From Bacillus sp. 123MFChir2 (lineage in GTDB: Bacteria > Bacillota > Bacilli > Bacillales > Bacillaceae_G), in assembly GCF_000383235.1 (NCBI RefSeq), contig NZ_KB910952.1, positions 1-53,724 on the forward strand: a stretch of DNA of 53,724 nt, read 5' to 3'. The notes under the pieces were generated by a model. The model saw nothing but the letters and a program-made list of their open reading frames with translations. It searched no databases and was not told the origin of the DNA. The position numbers and the translations under genes were made by a program. Below are positions 37,513 to 45,937 of this stretch, piece by piece (position 1 is the first letter of the stretch; each line of letters begins with the position of its first letter).

Positions 37513-37764
37513 TTCTTAACCCCCAACAACATCTTGTTCATTTACTATCAAAATGATACAACATATAGTAAGAGTGAATCTATGAAAAATGTAACATTCC
37601 TGTGAAATTTTTTTTAAAATCTATCGAATCTTTTTTTCGCATATTCCGAATTGAAATTTCACCTTACAAAAAAGAAATGTGATCTTTACAAATGTGTGGT
37701 ACAATATACGGGAAAAACTCTTTTTACCCTTTATCAACACATTTGTATAAAGGAGACTGAACTT

Positions 37765-38358
37765 ATGCTTACATATCTTTTATTTATCGTTGCTTATTTG
37801 CTTGGCTCGATTCCATCTGCACTTGTTGTTGGAAAGATTGGTTATGGAATCGATATTCGCGAACACGGCAGCGGAAATTTAGGAGGAACGAATACATTTC
37901 GTACACTAGGGAAAAAAGCAGGTTTTATTGTTACGATTGCTGATATTTTAAAAGGGACATTGGCTACAGCGCTACCGATCATGTTCGGGTTAAATATCCA
38001 TCCCCTATGGTTTGGATTAGCTGCAGTGGTAGGACATGTATACCCAATCTTCGCAAAGTTCCGCGGCGGAAAAGCAGTTGCTACTTCTGCTGGTGTACTA
38101 TTATGCTACGCACCGCTTTCCTTTGCAATATTAGCGGCTATCTTTTTCACCCTATTATTTACAACGAGATACGTATCACTTTCTTCTATGATAACAGCTG
38201 TCTTCGCTGTTATTGCAGCACTTATAAACGGGGATAAAATCTTCATTATTGCCATGTGCTTATTGGCTGGAATGGTTATTTATAGACATCGTGCAAATAT
38301 TGGACGAATTATAAATAAAACAGAACCAAAAGCAAAATTAACAAAAAAACAAAAATAA
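37765..38358 (+). CDS. plsY: Glycerol-3-phosphate acyltransferase PlsY
   Basis: 197 aa integral membrane enzyme with about five spans. It transfers the acyl group from acyl-phosphate to glycerol-3-phosphate, the first step of phospholipid synthesis. Motifs: [39 protein letters not shown] (spread over 20-60), [21 protein letters not shown], and RHRANIGRI near the end. The start is ATG at 37765, with AAAGGAGA before it; the open frame further upstream has no site. It is divergent from nrdD. Confidence 0.95.
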   Translation: MLTYLLFIVAYLLGSIPSALVVGKIGYGIDIREHGSGNLGGTNTFRTLGKKAGFIVTIADILKGTLATALPIMFGLNIHPLWFGLAAVVGHVYPIFAKFRGGKAVATSAGVLLCYAPLSFAILAAIFFTLLFTTRYVSLSSMITAVFAVIAALINGDKIFIIAMCLLAGMVIYRHRANIGRIINKTEPKAKLTKKQK

Positions 38359-38373
38359 GATTGTGACCCACAT

Positions 38374-38420
38374 AACGCAAAAAGAAAACGCAAAGCATAT
38401 AAATGGCGTCTTTTTGCGTT
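38374..38420 (+). terminator. Terminator after plsY
   Basis: AACGCAAAAAGA / TCTTTTTGCGTT, a 12-bp stem with a T-rich tail (TTATTTTTTAT). Confidence 0.8.
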
Positions 38421-38466
38421 ATTTTTTATACTAAAAGAAAAAGCGATTATGTTGGAGGAATACTAG

Positions 38467-38757
38467 ATGAACATTTCAGTATCAAAAGAAGCACTAAATT
38501 GGTATAAAAGCGAGCTTGGTCTACAAACAGGCGATAGCCTTCGCTTTTTCGTACAATACGGCGGATGCAGCACCGTTCAAAAAGGTCTTTCATTAGGAAT
38601 TCGCAAAGATGATCCGGCTACTCCTGTTGTACAAATTCAAGAAGATGGTATTACTTTCTTTATTGAAGGCGATGATGAATGGTTCTTTGATGGTCATGAC
38701 TTGTCTGTTACACTTAGCGCTGATGATGAGTTCCCGCAATTTCATTATGTAAAATAA
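38467..38757 (+). CDS. yneR: HesB-like protein YneR
   Basis: 96 aa, of the HesB/IscA-like fold family. It contains LRFFVQYGGCSTVQKGLSLGI and ends in a beta-rich EWFFDGHDLSVTL. Only one Cys is present, unlike true IscA/SufA scaffolds, which have three, so it is unlikely to carry an Fe-S cluster in the same way. It follows plsY as in B. subtilis. The ribosome binding site TTGGAGGA precedes ATG. Confidence 0.85.
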   Translation: MNISVSKEALNWYKSELGLQTGDSLRFFVQYGGCSTVQKGLSLGIRKDDPATPVVQIQEDGITFFIEGDDEWFFDGHDLSVTLSADDEFPQFHYVK

Positions 38758-38758
38758 T

Positions 38759-38786
38759 AAAAAACGTGGCCTATGCCACGTTTTTT
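38759..38786. terminator. Bidirectional terminator
   Basis: AAAAAACGTGGC / GCCACGTTTTTT with a 4-base loop, between convergent yneR and the thioesterase gene. Confidence 0.9.
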
Positions 38787-39207
38787 ATTTCTTTTTAATC
38801 TTCTCGTACGTCTCATACCAATCTGGGTACAATTTTTTAAATGACACTGGACGAAAACCTTCTTTTTTCGCACAAATATTCGTTGTAAACGCTGTAATAC
38901 AACGATCACCGTCTCCATTATAAATTTCATAGCCATATACTACGCGTAATGGACTCACTGACTCCACCCATGTTTTCACAATAGCTTTTTCTCCGTAACG
39001 CATTGCTTTTCGGTATGTAATTTGCAAATCAAGTACAGGAGATACAACCCCATCATTCTCCATTTCAACATACGAAAATCCTAAATCTTGAATTAATTTC
39101 GTACGGCCAAGTTCTAACCATACTAAATAATTTGCGTGGTACACGACACCCATTTGATCTGTCTCTGCATAACGGATATCAATCTCCTGTTCTGCTATAA
39201 ACATCAT
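38785..39207 (-). CDS. Acyl-CoA thioesterase, YbgC/YneP type
   Basis: 140 aa hot-dog fold enzyme. The 4-hydroxybenzoyl-CoA thioesterase type motif is clear: RYAETDQMGVVYHANYLVWLE, with the catalytic Asp at DQMG. It hydrolyses short or aromatic acyl-CoA. Equivalent to B. subtilis YneP by position and family. The ribosome binding site is AAGGAG, and two adjacent ATG codons are possible starts. Confidence 0.88.
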   Translation of the reverse strand: MMFIAEQEIDIRYAETDQMGVVYHANYLVWLELGRTKLIQDLGFSYVEMENDGVVSPVLDLQITYRKAMRYGEKAIVKTWVESVSPLRVVYGYEIYNGDGDRCITAFTTNICAKKEGFRPVSFKKLYPDWYETYEKIKKK

Positions 39208-39314
39208 TTTAACTCCTTCTCGCTTACGTTTCTTTCTACACCTTTAATCATAATACAGAGAATCTGAAAATAAAATAGAAGCAGCGGATCTTTTTTCCTT
39301 AAAGGAGTGAGCAT

Positions 39315-40604
39315 ATGCTACAAATCATAACTGTAAAAAGCGGAGATAACGTATATAAATTAGCTAAGCAGTACGGAACAACAGCAGAAACAATTGTGAA
39401 AGATAATGGGTTAAACCCAGCTGAAACACTCGTCGTGGGGCAAGCATTAATCGTGAATACACAAGGAAATACCTACTTTGTACAACCTGGGGATAGCTTA
39501 TATAAAATTGCCTTAACTTACAACGTACCTCTTGCCAGTTTAGCAAAAGTGAATCATTTATCATTAAAATCTCCACTCCAAGTCGGACAGCAACTATATG
39601 TACCAAAAGGAACAAAAAAAATTATTGAATCCATTGCCTATTTACAACCATCTACGATTCCAATTAAAGAAAGCTTAATTGCTTCCACCAAAGCGATCAA
39701 TTCATATTTAACCTATTTGGCCTACTTTAGCTTTGAAGCAAAACGTGATGGAACACTGAAAGAACCTACTCAAACATCTGAAATCGTCTCAATTGCAAAA
39801 CAAGGGCAGACGATTCCAATGCTTGTTATTACAAATCTTGAAAATGGAAGTTTTAGCTCTGAATTAGCAAGCATTATTTTACGTAATGAAACCATTCAAA
39901 ATACGTTTATTACAAACATTTTACAAACCGCTCAAAAATACGGAATGCGTGATGTCCACTTTGATTTTGAGAACTTTGCACCGGCAGACCGCGAAGCATA
40001 TAATCAATTTTTACGCAAAGTAAAAACACGTCTACCAAAAGGATATACACTTAGTACAACTGTCGTCCCAAAAACAAGTTCGACTCAAAAAGGTCCAGCT
40101 GCAGCTCATGATTATAAGGCTCAAGGTGAAATTGTCGATTTCATTGTCATTATGACATACGACTGGGGATGGCAAGGTGGACCGCCTCTTGCAGTATCTC
40201 CAATTGGTCCTGTAAAACAAGTCATTCAATATGCAAAATCACAAATGCCGCCGCGGAAAATTATGATGGGGCAAAACTTATACGGATTTGATTGGATTGT
40301 TCCATTTAAACCAGGAAATCCTCCTGCAAAAGCAGTTAGTTCTATCGCTGCTGTTGCGCTTGCTCGAAAACACAATGTCCCAATTCAATACGATTTCACT
40401 TCTCAAGCTCCTCATTTCAATTATTACGATGCAAATGGAGTAAAACATGAAGTATGGTTTGAAGATGCTAGGTCTATTCAAAGTAAGTTTAATTTAATAA
40501 AGGAACAAGGAATTCGCGGTATCAGTTATTGGAAAATCGGCTTACCTTTCCCACAAAATTGGCGTCTCCTTACTGAAAACTTTTCTATTACAAAAAAAGG
40601 CTGA
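39315..40604 (+). CDS. SleL-like spore cortex-lytic glucosaminidase
   Basis: 429 aa. Two N-terminal LysM domains (residues 2-48 and 50-97: VKSGDNVYKLAKQYG and VQPGDSLYKIALTYN) bind peptidoglycan. A GH18 domain follows, with the catalytic motif MRDVHFDFENF (D-x-x-x-D-x-E) near residue 215 and MTYDWGWQGGPP. Length and sequence are very close to B. cereus SleL/YaaH, which trims cortex fragments during germination. It has no signal peptide, as is usual for spore-deposited SleL. It may be SleL itself or a paralogue. Confidence 0.88.
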   Translation: MLQIITVKSGDNVYKLAKQYGTTAETIVKDNGLNPAETLVVGQALIVNTQGNTYFVQPGDSLYKIALTYNVPLASLAKVNHLSLKSPLQVGQQLYVPKGTKKIIESIAYLQPSTIPIKESLIASTKAINSYLTYLAYFSFEAKRDGTLKEPTQTSEIVSIAKQGQTIPMLVITNLENGSFSSELASIILRNETIQNTFITNILQTAQKYGMRDVHFDFENFAPADREAYNQFLRKVKTRLPKGYTLSTTVVPKTSSTQKGPAAAHDYKAQGEIVDFIVIMTYDWGWQGGPPLAVSPIGPVKQVIQYAKSQMPPRKIMMGQNLYGFDWIVPFKPGNPPAKAVSSIAAVALARKHNVPIQYDFTSQAPHFNYYDANGVKHEVWFEDARSIQSKFNLIKEQGIRGISYWKIGLPFPQNWRLLTENFSITKKG

Positions 40605-40618
40605 CAATTGTCAGCCTT
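40597..40618. terminator. Bidirectional terminator
   Basis: AAGGCTGAC / GTCAGCCTT with AATT loop, overlapping the stop of the SleL-like gene and next to the tlp stop. Confidence 0.85.
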
Positions 40619-40621
40619 CTT

Positions 40622-40855
40622 TTACTGATTGCGATATGCAGCTTCCTCTTTAATCTCTTTTCGCATTCCTTCGATACTTTCCATACGGCGATCATTTTTC
40701 GCTTCAATTGCCACGCGATCTTTCTCATTTGAAAGCTCCGCAGCTTCCCTTGCTTCATTCATATTTTCAATTGTGTTATATACCGCCTCTTGCAATTTCT
40801 CAACGTTATCACTGCGATCATCTGGGTTTGGACTTGTTTTATATTGTTCTGGCAT
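40622..40855 (-). CDS. tlp: Small acid-soluble spore protein Tlp
   Basis: 77 aa from ATG at 40855, chosen because AAGGAGGA lies 7 bases before it; a longer frame has no site. The sequence has the Tlp pattern [13 protein letters not shown], then a run of acidic/basic helix, as in the B. subtilis protein (83 aa). It packs in the spore core. In B. subtilis sspN and tlp form an operon read by sigma-G; here the order is the same, with a terminator between. Confidence 0.9.
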   Translation of the reverse strand: MPEQYKTSPNPDDRSDNVEKLQEAVYNTIENMNEAREAAELSNEKDRVAIEAKNDRRMESIEGMRKEIKEEAAYRNQ

Positions 40856-40927
40856 CCTGTCTTCCTCCTTTATTGAAAATACATACAACATTAGTTTGTA
40901 AAAAAATCCTTTAATTATGTATGCAAA

Positions 40928-40957
40928 AAAGAGGGAGAATGATTCTTCTCCCTCTTT
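40928..40957 (-). terminator. Terminator between sspN and tlp
   Basis: AAAGAGGGAGAA / TTCTCCCTCTTT, a 12-bp stem with a 6-base loop and T-rich tail, directly after the sspN stop. Confidence 0.8.
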
Positions 40958-41092
40958 CTAACCGTTATCAACAATCGGTTGTTTCCCTGATTTATCTTGC
41001 ATTTGTTTTCCTTTATTACCGCCTGCTGTTCTTGATTGCATCCCAATCTGATTTGGTGCAAAATCTTGTGGTTTTTTCTTTGGATTACCCAT
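40958..41092 (-). CDS. sspN: Small acid-soluble spore protein N
   Basis: 44 aa, basic and Gly/Gln-rich: it starts [20 protein letters not shown] and contains [19 protein letters not shown], typical of SspN. The start is the second of two adjacent ATG codons, 7 bases after GGAGG. It lies on the same strand as tlp, as in B. subtilis. Confidence 0.85.
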   Translation of the reverse strand: MGNPKKKPQDFAPNQIGMQSRTAGGNKGKQMQDKSGKQPIVDNG

Positions 41093-41134
41093 CATATCGC
41101 CTCCTTACAACTAGTATCATTCTAGTTGCAAGAA

Positions 41135-41278
41135 TTATTCAGCCTGTTTAAAAATACGTATTTCGTAGCGTTTCTCTAATTTTTCTTCAATCCGTTCAAT
41201 CGCATCCCGATCATTGAGTAGCTGTTGCTTATTTTCTTTCACAAGCTCTTCAAACGATTTTCGCCGAGTTCTTCTCAT
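41135..41278 (-). CDS. FbpB-like small basic protein
   Basis: 47 aa, rich in Arg and Lys: MRRTRRKSFEELVKENKQQL followed by a helical RDAIERIEEKLEKRYE. This matches the FbpB family of small basic proteins; in B. subtilis, FbpB works with the Fur-regulated sRNA FsrA in iron sparing. The site GAGAGGGTG precedes ATG. I see no convincing Fur box in 41279-41386, so iron control is not shown. It is upstream of sspN on the same strand, with a hairpin (41105-41130) between. Confidence 0.65.
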   Translation of the reverse strand: MRRTRRKSFEELVKENKQQLLNDRDAIERIEEKLEKRYEIRIFKQAE

Positions 41279-41386
41279 ACTGTTCACCCTCTCTTTCGTG
41301 TTACTAGTATGAACAGTAAAAAAACACTCTAATCAGATTTATGAGAAAATTTTATTTTTCGTACTTACAATGCTACTAACTTCACT

Positions 41387-42277
41387 TTAGGAACGCTGCA
41401 ATGTTTGCATCCCTTTCTCATACGCCTCAAGAATCACAGCTTCAAAAGCAATTAAATCTTCAGGCTGATCAATCATGATTCTTGTAAGACCCCATTCACT
41501 TTTTGTAGCAGCTTCACATAAAACGTTCGGATACAATGCTACTATTTCATCTTGTTCTTTATTTGTTAATACGTATCTTTTTCTACCCTTTAGCTTAATT
41601 CTTGCAAATGAACTCATTGCTTTAACGTCCAAATAATTCCCGACAATGGCTTGACGAATCACTGTTATATCTTTATTATGCTTTTCCAATATTTCTTTTA
41701 CAATCTCAAACGCTCTTTCTTCTTCCTTTGTTATACCTTCGGAAATCACTTTTTTTACTTTTCCATCCTTTAACTCTACACATTTTTGATATACAGCTGC
41801 ACAAGTGAAACAATCATCTAATGCATTATGAGAGGCGACTTTAATTTGTAACAATCGCTTTAAGGTTTCTAATTTATGATTCGGTACATATTTTATATAT
41901 CGTTTTGCTAAACTAAGTGTATCAATCACGACATTTTTTGGTGTACCAAGTCTTAATCGTTCCATATTACTCTTTAAAAACCGCATATCAAAAGAAGCAT
42001 TATGAGCAATAATTGTATCTTCTCCAAGAAATGAAACAAACTCTGGTAATACAATATCAATTGTCGGCGCAACTGCAACATCAAAATTCCGAATCCCTGT
42101 CAACATCGTAATACGACTTGGAATCATTTTTTCTGGATTCACATACGAAACAAATTGATCCGTACAAATATGATTTCGATATCGAATTGCAGCCATTTGA
42201 ATAATATTATCTTGAAAAGGATTGAACCCCGTTGTTTCAAAATCAATTACAACATAATCTCCTGTAAAATTTCCCAT
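41387..42277 (-). CDS. DEDDh 3'-5' exonuclease (DNA Pol III epsilon-like)
   Basis: 296 aa. ExoI motif VIDFETTGFNP, ExoII IIAHNASFDMRFL, ExoIII SHNALDDCFTCA (H-x4-D) are all in place, so the nuclease should be active. The last 120 residues form a separate helical part that is not BRCT. It probably acts in repair or RNA/DNA end trimming. The start is ATG. It lies alone upstream of the FbpB-like gene. Confidence 0.9.
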   Translation of the reverse strand: MGNFTGDYVVIDFETTGFNPFQDNIIQMAAIRYRNHICTDQFVSYVNPEKMIPSRITMLTGIRNFDVAVAPTIDIVLPEFVSFLGEDTIIAHNASFDMRFLKSNMERLRLGTPKNVVIDTLSLAKRYIKYVPNHKLETLKRLLQIKVASHNALDDCFTCAAVYQKCVELKDGKVKKVISEGITKEEERAFEIVKEILEKHNKDITVIRQAIVGNYLDVKAMSSFARIKLKGRKRYVLTNKEQDEIVALYPNVLCEAATKSEWGLTRIMIDQPEDLIAFEAVILEAYEKGMQTLQRS

Positions 42278-42349
42278 AACCTTCTCCTCATCTTTTTATT
42301 TCTATTATAACTTAATATAAGAAACTCAATTATAAATTTTCTCCATCTA

Positions 42350-42690
42350 AGTCGCTGCTATGCAGAATACAATATGACCGCTACTGACTTACTCCTTTTG
42401 TTTTAACCTTGCATGTGATAGAAAATGGCCCTGACCGCTTCTATATAAATCCATTTTAATTTTCCGACATATAAGTAGCTATTATGCAGAGTGCAACACG
42501 ACCTGTACTCGCTTGCTCCCTTTGTTTTAAAACATCGCATGTGGCAGCAATAGGCCCTGACCGCTTCTATGCATGGCCAGTTGCTCTCGCCCACCGAAAA
42601 AGAAAAGGGTTTTTATGTTAGTTTTTCAATTTGCATCGATATATGTACGGCCAGATGCTCTCATCCACCAAAAAAAGTAGGTTTTTTAAA
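42350..42690 (+). repeat. Dispersed intergenic repeat (bcr-like), copies B1-B3
   Basis: This gene-free gap (42278-42750) carries two adjacent copies of the repeat seen at 17290 and 51788, and a partial third. Key landmarks: GCTGCTATGCAGAA and CCTTGCATGTGATAG...GGCCCTGACCGCTTCTAT, then again TATGCAG and GGCCCTGACCGCTTCTATGC, then GGCCAGATGCTCTC. All copies run in the same direction. Confidence 0.65.
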
Positions 42691-42708
42691 CCTATATAGC
42701 TTTTAAAT

Positions 42709-42739
42709 AGAAAATAGGAATGGTACACATGCCATTCCC
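42709..42739 (-). terminator. Terminator of the ResA-like gene
   Basis: GGAATGG / CCATTCC stem with TATTTT tail on the minus strand, 12 bases after the stop codon. Confidence 0.65.
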
Positions 42740-42750
42740 ACTCTCATCTT

Positions 42751-43335
42751 TTACTTTAAGTCCGCAACTCTTTTCTCCATTTCCTGCACCGTCATCGGTC
42801 CAATAAATTTATCTTGGATCACACCTTTTGTATCAACAAAATATGACGTTGGAATCGTAATGACTTTATAAGTAGTTGTTACCTTTATATCTGTATCAAG
42901 AAGAATTGGAAACGTAACACCTTTCTCCTCTGCAAATTTCCGAACCTTCTCTTGCCCCTCAGATCCCTCTGACGCTGTATAATTCACTGCTAATATTTCT
43001 ACATCCTTTTGATACTGATTGTAAAACTCCTGCATATCTGACATTTCTCTTTGACACGGACCACACCATGTTGCCCAAAAGTTCAAAATGACTTTCTTAC
43101 CCTTTAAATCAGAAAGCTTTACCTTAGTACCGTCAAGCTTGGACAATTCAAAATCAGGTGCGACTTTTCCGATTTCAATGCCATTTTGCGCAATTACTTC
43201 TTTTTCATCCACTGTACTTTGCTCTTGATTATCTGCTACTTCTACTTTCTCTTTCCCAAACTGCTGATAGATTGCATAACCAGCTAAACCTAATAACACA
43301 ACAACAATTGCTATTTTCCTCCACATATCCATCAT
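42751..43335 (-). CDS. Membrane-anchored thiol-disulfide oxidoreductase (ResA/StoA type)
   Basis: 194 aa. One N-terminal membrane anchor (IAIVVVLLGLAGYAIY, residues 8-23), then a TlpA-like thioredoxin fold with the active site FWATWCGPCQREM (CGPC) and the cis-Pro region ITIPTSYFVD. It acts outside the membrane as a reductant, for cytochrome c maturation (ResA) or in the spore cortex (StoA). No ccs genes are close, so I cannot choose between these. ATG at 43335 or 43332 are both possible. Confidence 0.9.
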   Translation of the reverse strand: MMDMWRKIAIVVVLLGLAGYAIYQQFGKEKVEVADNQEQSTVDEKEVIAQNGIEIGKVAPDFELSKLDGTKVKLSDLKGKKVILNFWATWCGPCQREMSDMQEFYNQYQKDVEILAVNYTASEGSEGQEKVRKFAEEKGVTFPILLDTDIKVTTTYKVITIPTSYFVDTKGVIQDKFIGPMTVQEMEKRVADLK

Positions 43336-43537
43336 TCCTTACTTTTTATCTTTTGCCCCTAGATTCTCAAAAAAAGAAAGTTTTACTTTATTTTAGCTTA
43401 TACAGAGAAAGATGGAAATATTCTCTATGAGAAGAAAAGCATATTCTCTTGAAAATGCAGGAGTTTTCTGTTAGTTAATTGTATATTAAAAGTATAAGAT
43501 TCCCTGCAAAATTCATAAAATGAAAAGAGGCTTTCTA

Positions 43538-43801
43538 ATGAAAAAGTGTCCAAACTGTAATGCTACATTTAGTAATAAACAGTTATTTCTAAAAAATAAT
43601 TATCATAAGCTCGTTTGCAAGAACTGTAAGGAAGAACTATTCATTACGAAATTCTCTTTATTCATATATTCATTTTTTGCTATTCTCGTATATTTTTTTA
43701 TTTTAAAAATCTCATTTCCTTTTCTAATAAAAGCAACCGTCATGATATTGTATTTTATTCTACAACCTCTTGTTTGTTCGTTTAAAGTTAGGCAATATTA
43801 A
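43538..43801 (+). CDS. Zinc-ribbon membrane protein (CxxC-x20-CxxC type)
   Basis: 87 aa from ATG at 43538; a longer frame starts at 43520 without a better site. The N-terminus has two CxxC pairs, KKCPNCNATF and KLVCKNCKEE, about 19 residues apart, which resembles the 'cxxc_20_cxxc' family. Two hydrophobic helices follow (FIYSFFAILVYFFIL and ATVMILYFILQPLVC). Function unknown. The next gene starts 14 bases after its stop. Confidence 0.72.
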   Translation: MKKCPNCNATFSNKQLFLKNNYHKLVCKNCKEELFITKFSLFIYSFFAILVYFFILKISFPFLIKATVMILYFILQPLVCSFKVRQY

Positions 43802-43814
43802 AGGAGTGATTACC

Positions 43815-44270
43815 ATTTCAGAGATTACACAAATAATCATTACTTGGACTGGATTCTTTGCTCTTATTTTCCTCTTAATAAGAAGTGTAAGGGGTATACA
43901 ACATCGTAATTGGCAAGCATTTATAACAATACATTTTGGAAAAGATTTCATTGTTGCTTTGAATATATGGATTATCTTACTTTGGATTTTTTATGCAAAC
44001 TTTCCAGGACAATTTACTTACATACTAGACTTCTACTACAGAGACTCCATTCTATTTATAGCCATGGAATCATTATTAATCGGTATGATTTGCGGAGCGG
44101 CTATTTACTTCTTCACTAAAAATAAATACGGCAGTATTTTCTTAAGTGTCCCATTTAGCGCATTATACCTTTTTCTTGTCTATCGTTACTCATTTCATTT
44201 GTTCTTAATGGTAATTGAATTGAGTATGCAGTACCTGTTCATTAATTGGATAGAAAAGAAAAAGAAATAA
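43815..44270 (+). CDS. Hypothetical multi-span membrane protein with likely ATT start
   Basis: 151 aa with four or five membrane helices (IIITWTGFFALIFLLI, NIWIILLWIFYA and so on) and a basic C-terminus (IEKKKK). The frame is open upstream, but the only good site is AAAGGAGTG at 43800-43808, 8 bases before an ATT codon at 43815. GTG at 43806 lies inside that site. ATT (as in infC) is a rare but known start. No family recognised; probably coupled to the zinc-ribbon gene upstream. Confidence 0.65.
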   Translation: MSEITQIIITWTGFFALIFLLIRSVRGIQHRNWQAFITIHFGKDFIVALNIWIILLWIFYANFPGQFTYILDFYYRDSILFIAMESLLIGMICGAAIYFFTKNKYGSIFLSVPFSALYLFLVYRYSFHLFLMVIELSMQYLFINWIEKKKK

Positions 44271-44329
44271 AAATTATTCTATTTTAATTGCTTACTATTC
44301 TACATTTTCAAAGAATGATTTGTTATATA

Positions 44330-44872
44330 TCATCTATTCTCCCAATCCGTCTTCAAAATTGAATAAACAAAAGCATCGTTTGAATGCTGATTTTGATAAA
44401 TATAACCTCTCAACAATCCTTCTTTCTGAAACCCTAGTTTTAATAATAAATAAGAAGATGCCTCATTTTCAGGATATGTAATTGCTCCAATGCGAAATAG
44501 ATCTAGCTCCTGAAAACCATATGCTAACACTTCTTTTACCGCTTCAGATGCATACCCTTTTCTCCAAAAGGCTGGGTGAATATCGTAACCAATTTCAGCT
44601 CGTTTACTCCACAGTTGTAAATTATTGAATCCTACTGTACCGACAAAATCTCCAGTTTCCTTTACAACGATTCCCCAGCGAATCGCACGTTTTTCTTGAA
44701 AGTTTTTTGCGAAAGAATCAATCATTCGAACAGCCTGTTCCATCTTTGTAAAACAATTCATACCATAATAACGTGTCACCTCTTCAATTGAAAAAATATC
44801 ATATATTTTTGAGCTATATGTATGATTTATCTCAATTAAACGCAGACGTTTTGTTTCTAGAATTGGGAACAT
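44330..44872 (-). CDS. GNAT acetyltransferase, RimJ/RimL type
   Basis: 180 aa. The GNAT acetyl-CoA loop is visible in FWRKGYASEAVKEVLAYGF (R/Q-x-x-G-x-G/A), near residue 104, with RLRLIEI at the start and WGIVVKETGDFVGTVGFNNL before it, as in RimJ/RimL enzymes. These acetylate N-termini or antibiotics; substrate unknown. The ribosome binding site is AAGGAAGAG. Confidence 0.88.
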   Translation of the reverse strand: MFPILETKRLRLIEINHTYSSKIYDIFSIEEVTRYYGMNCFTKMEQAVRMIDSFAKNFQEKRAIRWGIVVKETGDFVGTVGFNNLQLWSKRAEIGYDIHPAFWRKGYASEAVKEVLAYGFQELDLFRIGAITYPENEASSYLLLKLGFQKEGLLRGYIYQNQHSNDAFVYSILKTDWENR

Positions 44873-44913
44873 AATTAAGACTCTTCCTTTCGAATTGTTT
44901 TAAGAAATTAGCG

Positions 44914-45168
44914 TTACAAACGTTGAATTTTCCTGTGTTCACTCATCCCCATCTCTAATACTGCTATTTCACAATCCTCCTCAATCTCTAAGATTGTTAA
45001 CGGTAAACCAATCTGGCTATTCAAATTCCCCTTCGTTTTATGAACTTTGTATGTTGTATCGAGTACCGAGTTAATTAAATCCTTTGTTGTTGTCTTTCCA
45101 TTACTTCCTGTAACACCAATTACCATTTGTTCTATTTCGAGCAATTTTCTTTGAATCAAAATAGCCAC
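44914..45168 (-). pseudogene. murF-like fragment
   Basis: 84 codons. The core VIGVTGSNGKTTTKDLINSV is the Mur ligase P-loop, followed by KTKGNLNSQIGLPLTIL and VLEMGMSEH. These are the MurF ATPase central motifs. The N-terminal UDP-binding domain and everything after MGMSE (over 250 residues) are absent. It cannot be a working ligase. It has a weak GTG start. The divergence suggests a paralogue or an incoming copy that has decayed. It lies between two GNAT genes. Confidence 0.78.
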
Positions 45169-45368
45169 TCTCCATTTATAATTATTTCCACTATTCCGCC
45201 TACTAATTTATTTAATTAAATTAAGCAAATAATAGTAAAGAAATCTAGCTAGATCAAAGATACTCAGTATGAAATACTTTATAATGGAACAACAAATTTT
45301 AGAATCGTAACTGTCTGAATCGTAAATAATATATAAAATCAAATATATTTCGGAATTTTATCATTAAG

Positions 45369-45875
45369 TTATTGCTGTATATGCAACGCCATCAGAACAT
45401 TATCCGCATATCGTCCATCCTCAAATTTAATCTGCCGTTTCTCTCTTCCTTCTTCTTTAAAACCATTTTTTTCATATACTTTTATTGCTCTTTCATTTGT
45501 TGAGAAAACACCTAAACAAATTTTTTCTATATCTTTTTGTGTTTTTGCCCAGTCTATTAATTGTGAAAGCAGTTTTGTTCCTACACCTTGATTACGATAG
45601 TCTTCTAAAATTCCCATTCCAAATAAGCCAGTATGATTTAAGCATTTCATAGAATTTCTTGTAAACACTAGAAAACCAACAATCCGTTCACCATCTTCTG
45701 CAACAAATGTTACGCCGCCTTGCTGACTGTTTGTAATGGTTTTCTCTCTCTGCGCTTCAATATCAACATGAAACTCTTCAATTATAGGAATAAAAAACTT
45801 ATTTTGAGAAATAATGCTCTTTCGAATACATAAAATTTCCGCTGCATCACTTTCTGTTGCCTCTCTTATGAACAA
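45369..45875 (-). CDS. GNAT N-acetyltransferase
   Basis: 168 aa. Motif A is clear: GMGILEDYRNQGVGTKLLSQLIDWA (R-N-Q-G-V-G-T), then LGVFSTNERAIKVYEKNGF. Start TTG at 45875, supported by AGGGGAG 7 bases before. A small-molecule acetyltransferase; substrate unknown. The 45169-45368 gap shows no gene. Confidence 0.9.
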   Translation of the reverse strand: MFIREATESDAAEILCIRKSIISQNKFFIPIIEEFHVDIEAQREKTITNSQQGGVTFVAEDGERIVGFLVFTRNSMKCLNHTGLFGMGILEDYRNQGVGTKLLSQLIDWAKTQKDIEKICLGVFSTNERAIKVYEKNGFKEEGREKRQIKFEDGRYADNVLMALHIQQ

Positions 45876-45937
45876 TTTAATCTCCCCTATACGACTTTGT
45901 TTAATTTAGCGTTTTTTTCTCTGTATCCTTTGCTTTA

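Noticed and set aside
37513-37764. Possible NrdR, FNR or Rex sites between nrdD and plsY
   Set aside because: Only one partial NrdR-like stretch (ACAACATATAGTA) and no TGTGA-type or Rex palindrome, so not listed as a site.
41279-41386. Fur box before the FbpB-like gene
   Set aside because: No sequence close to the 19-bp Fur consensus.
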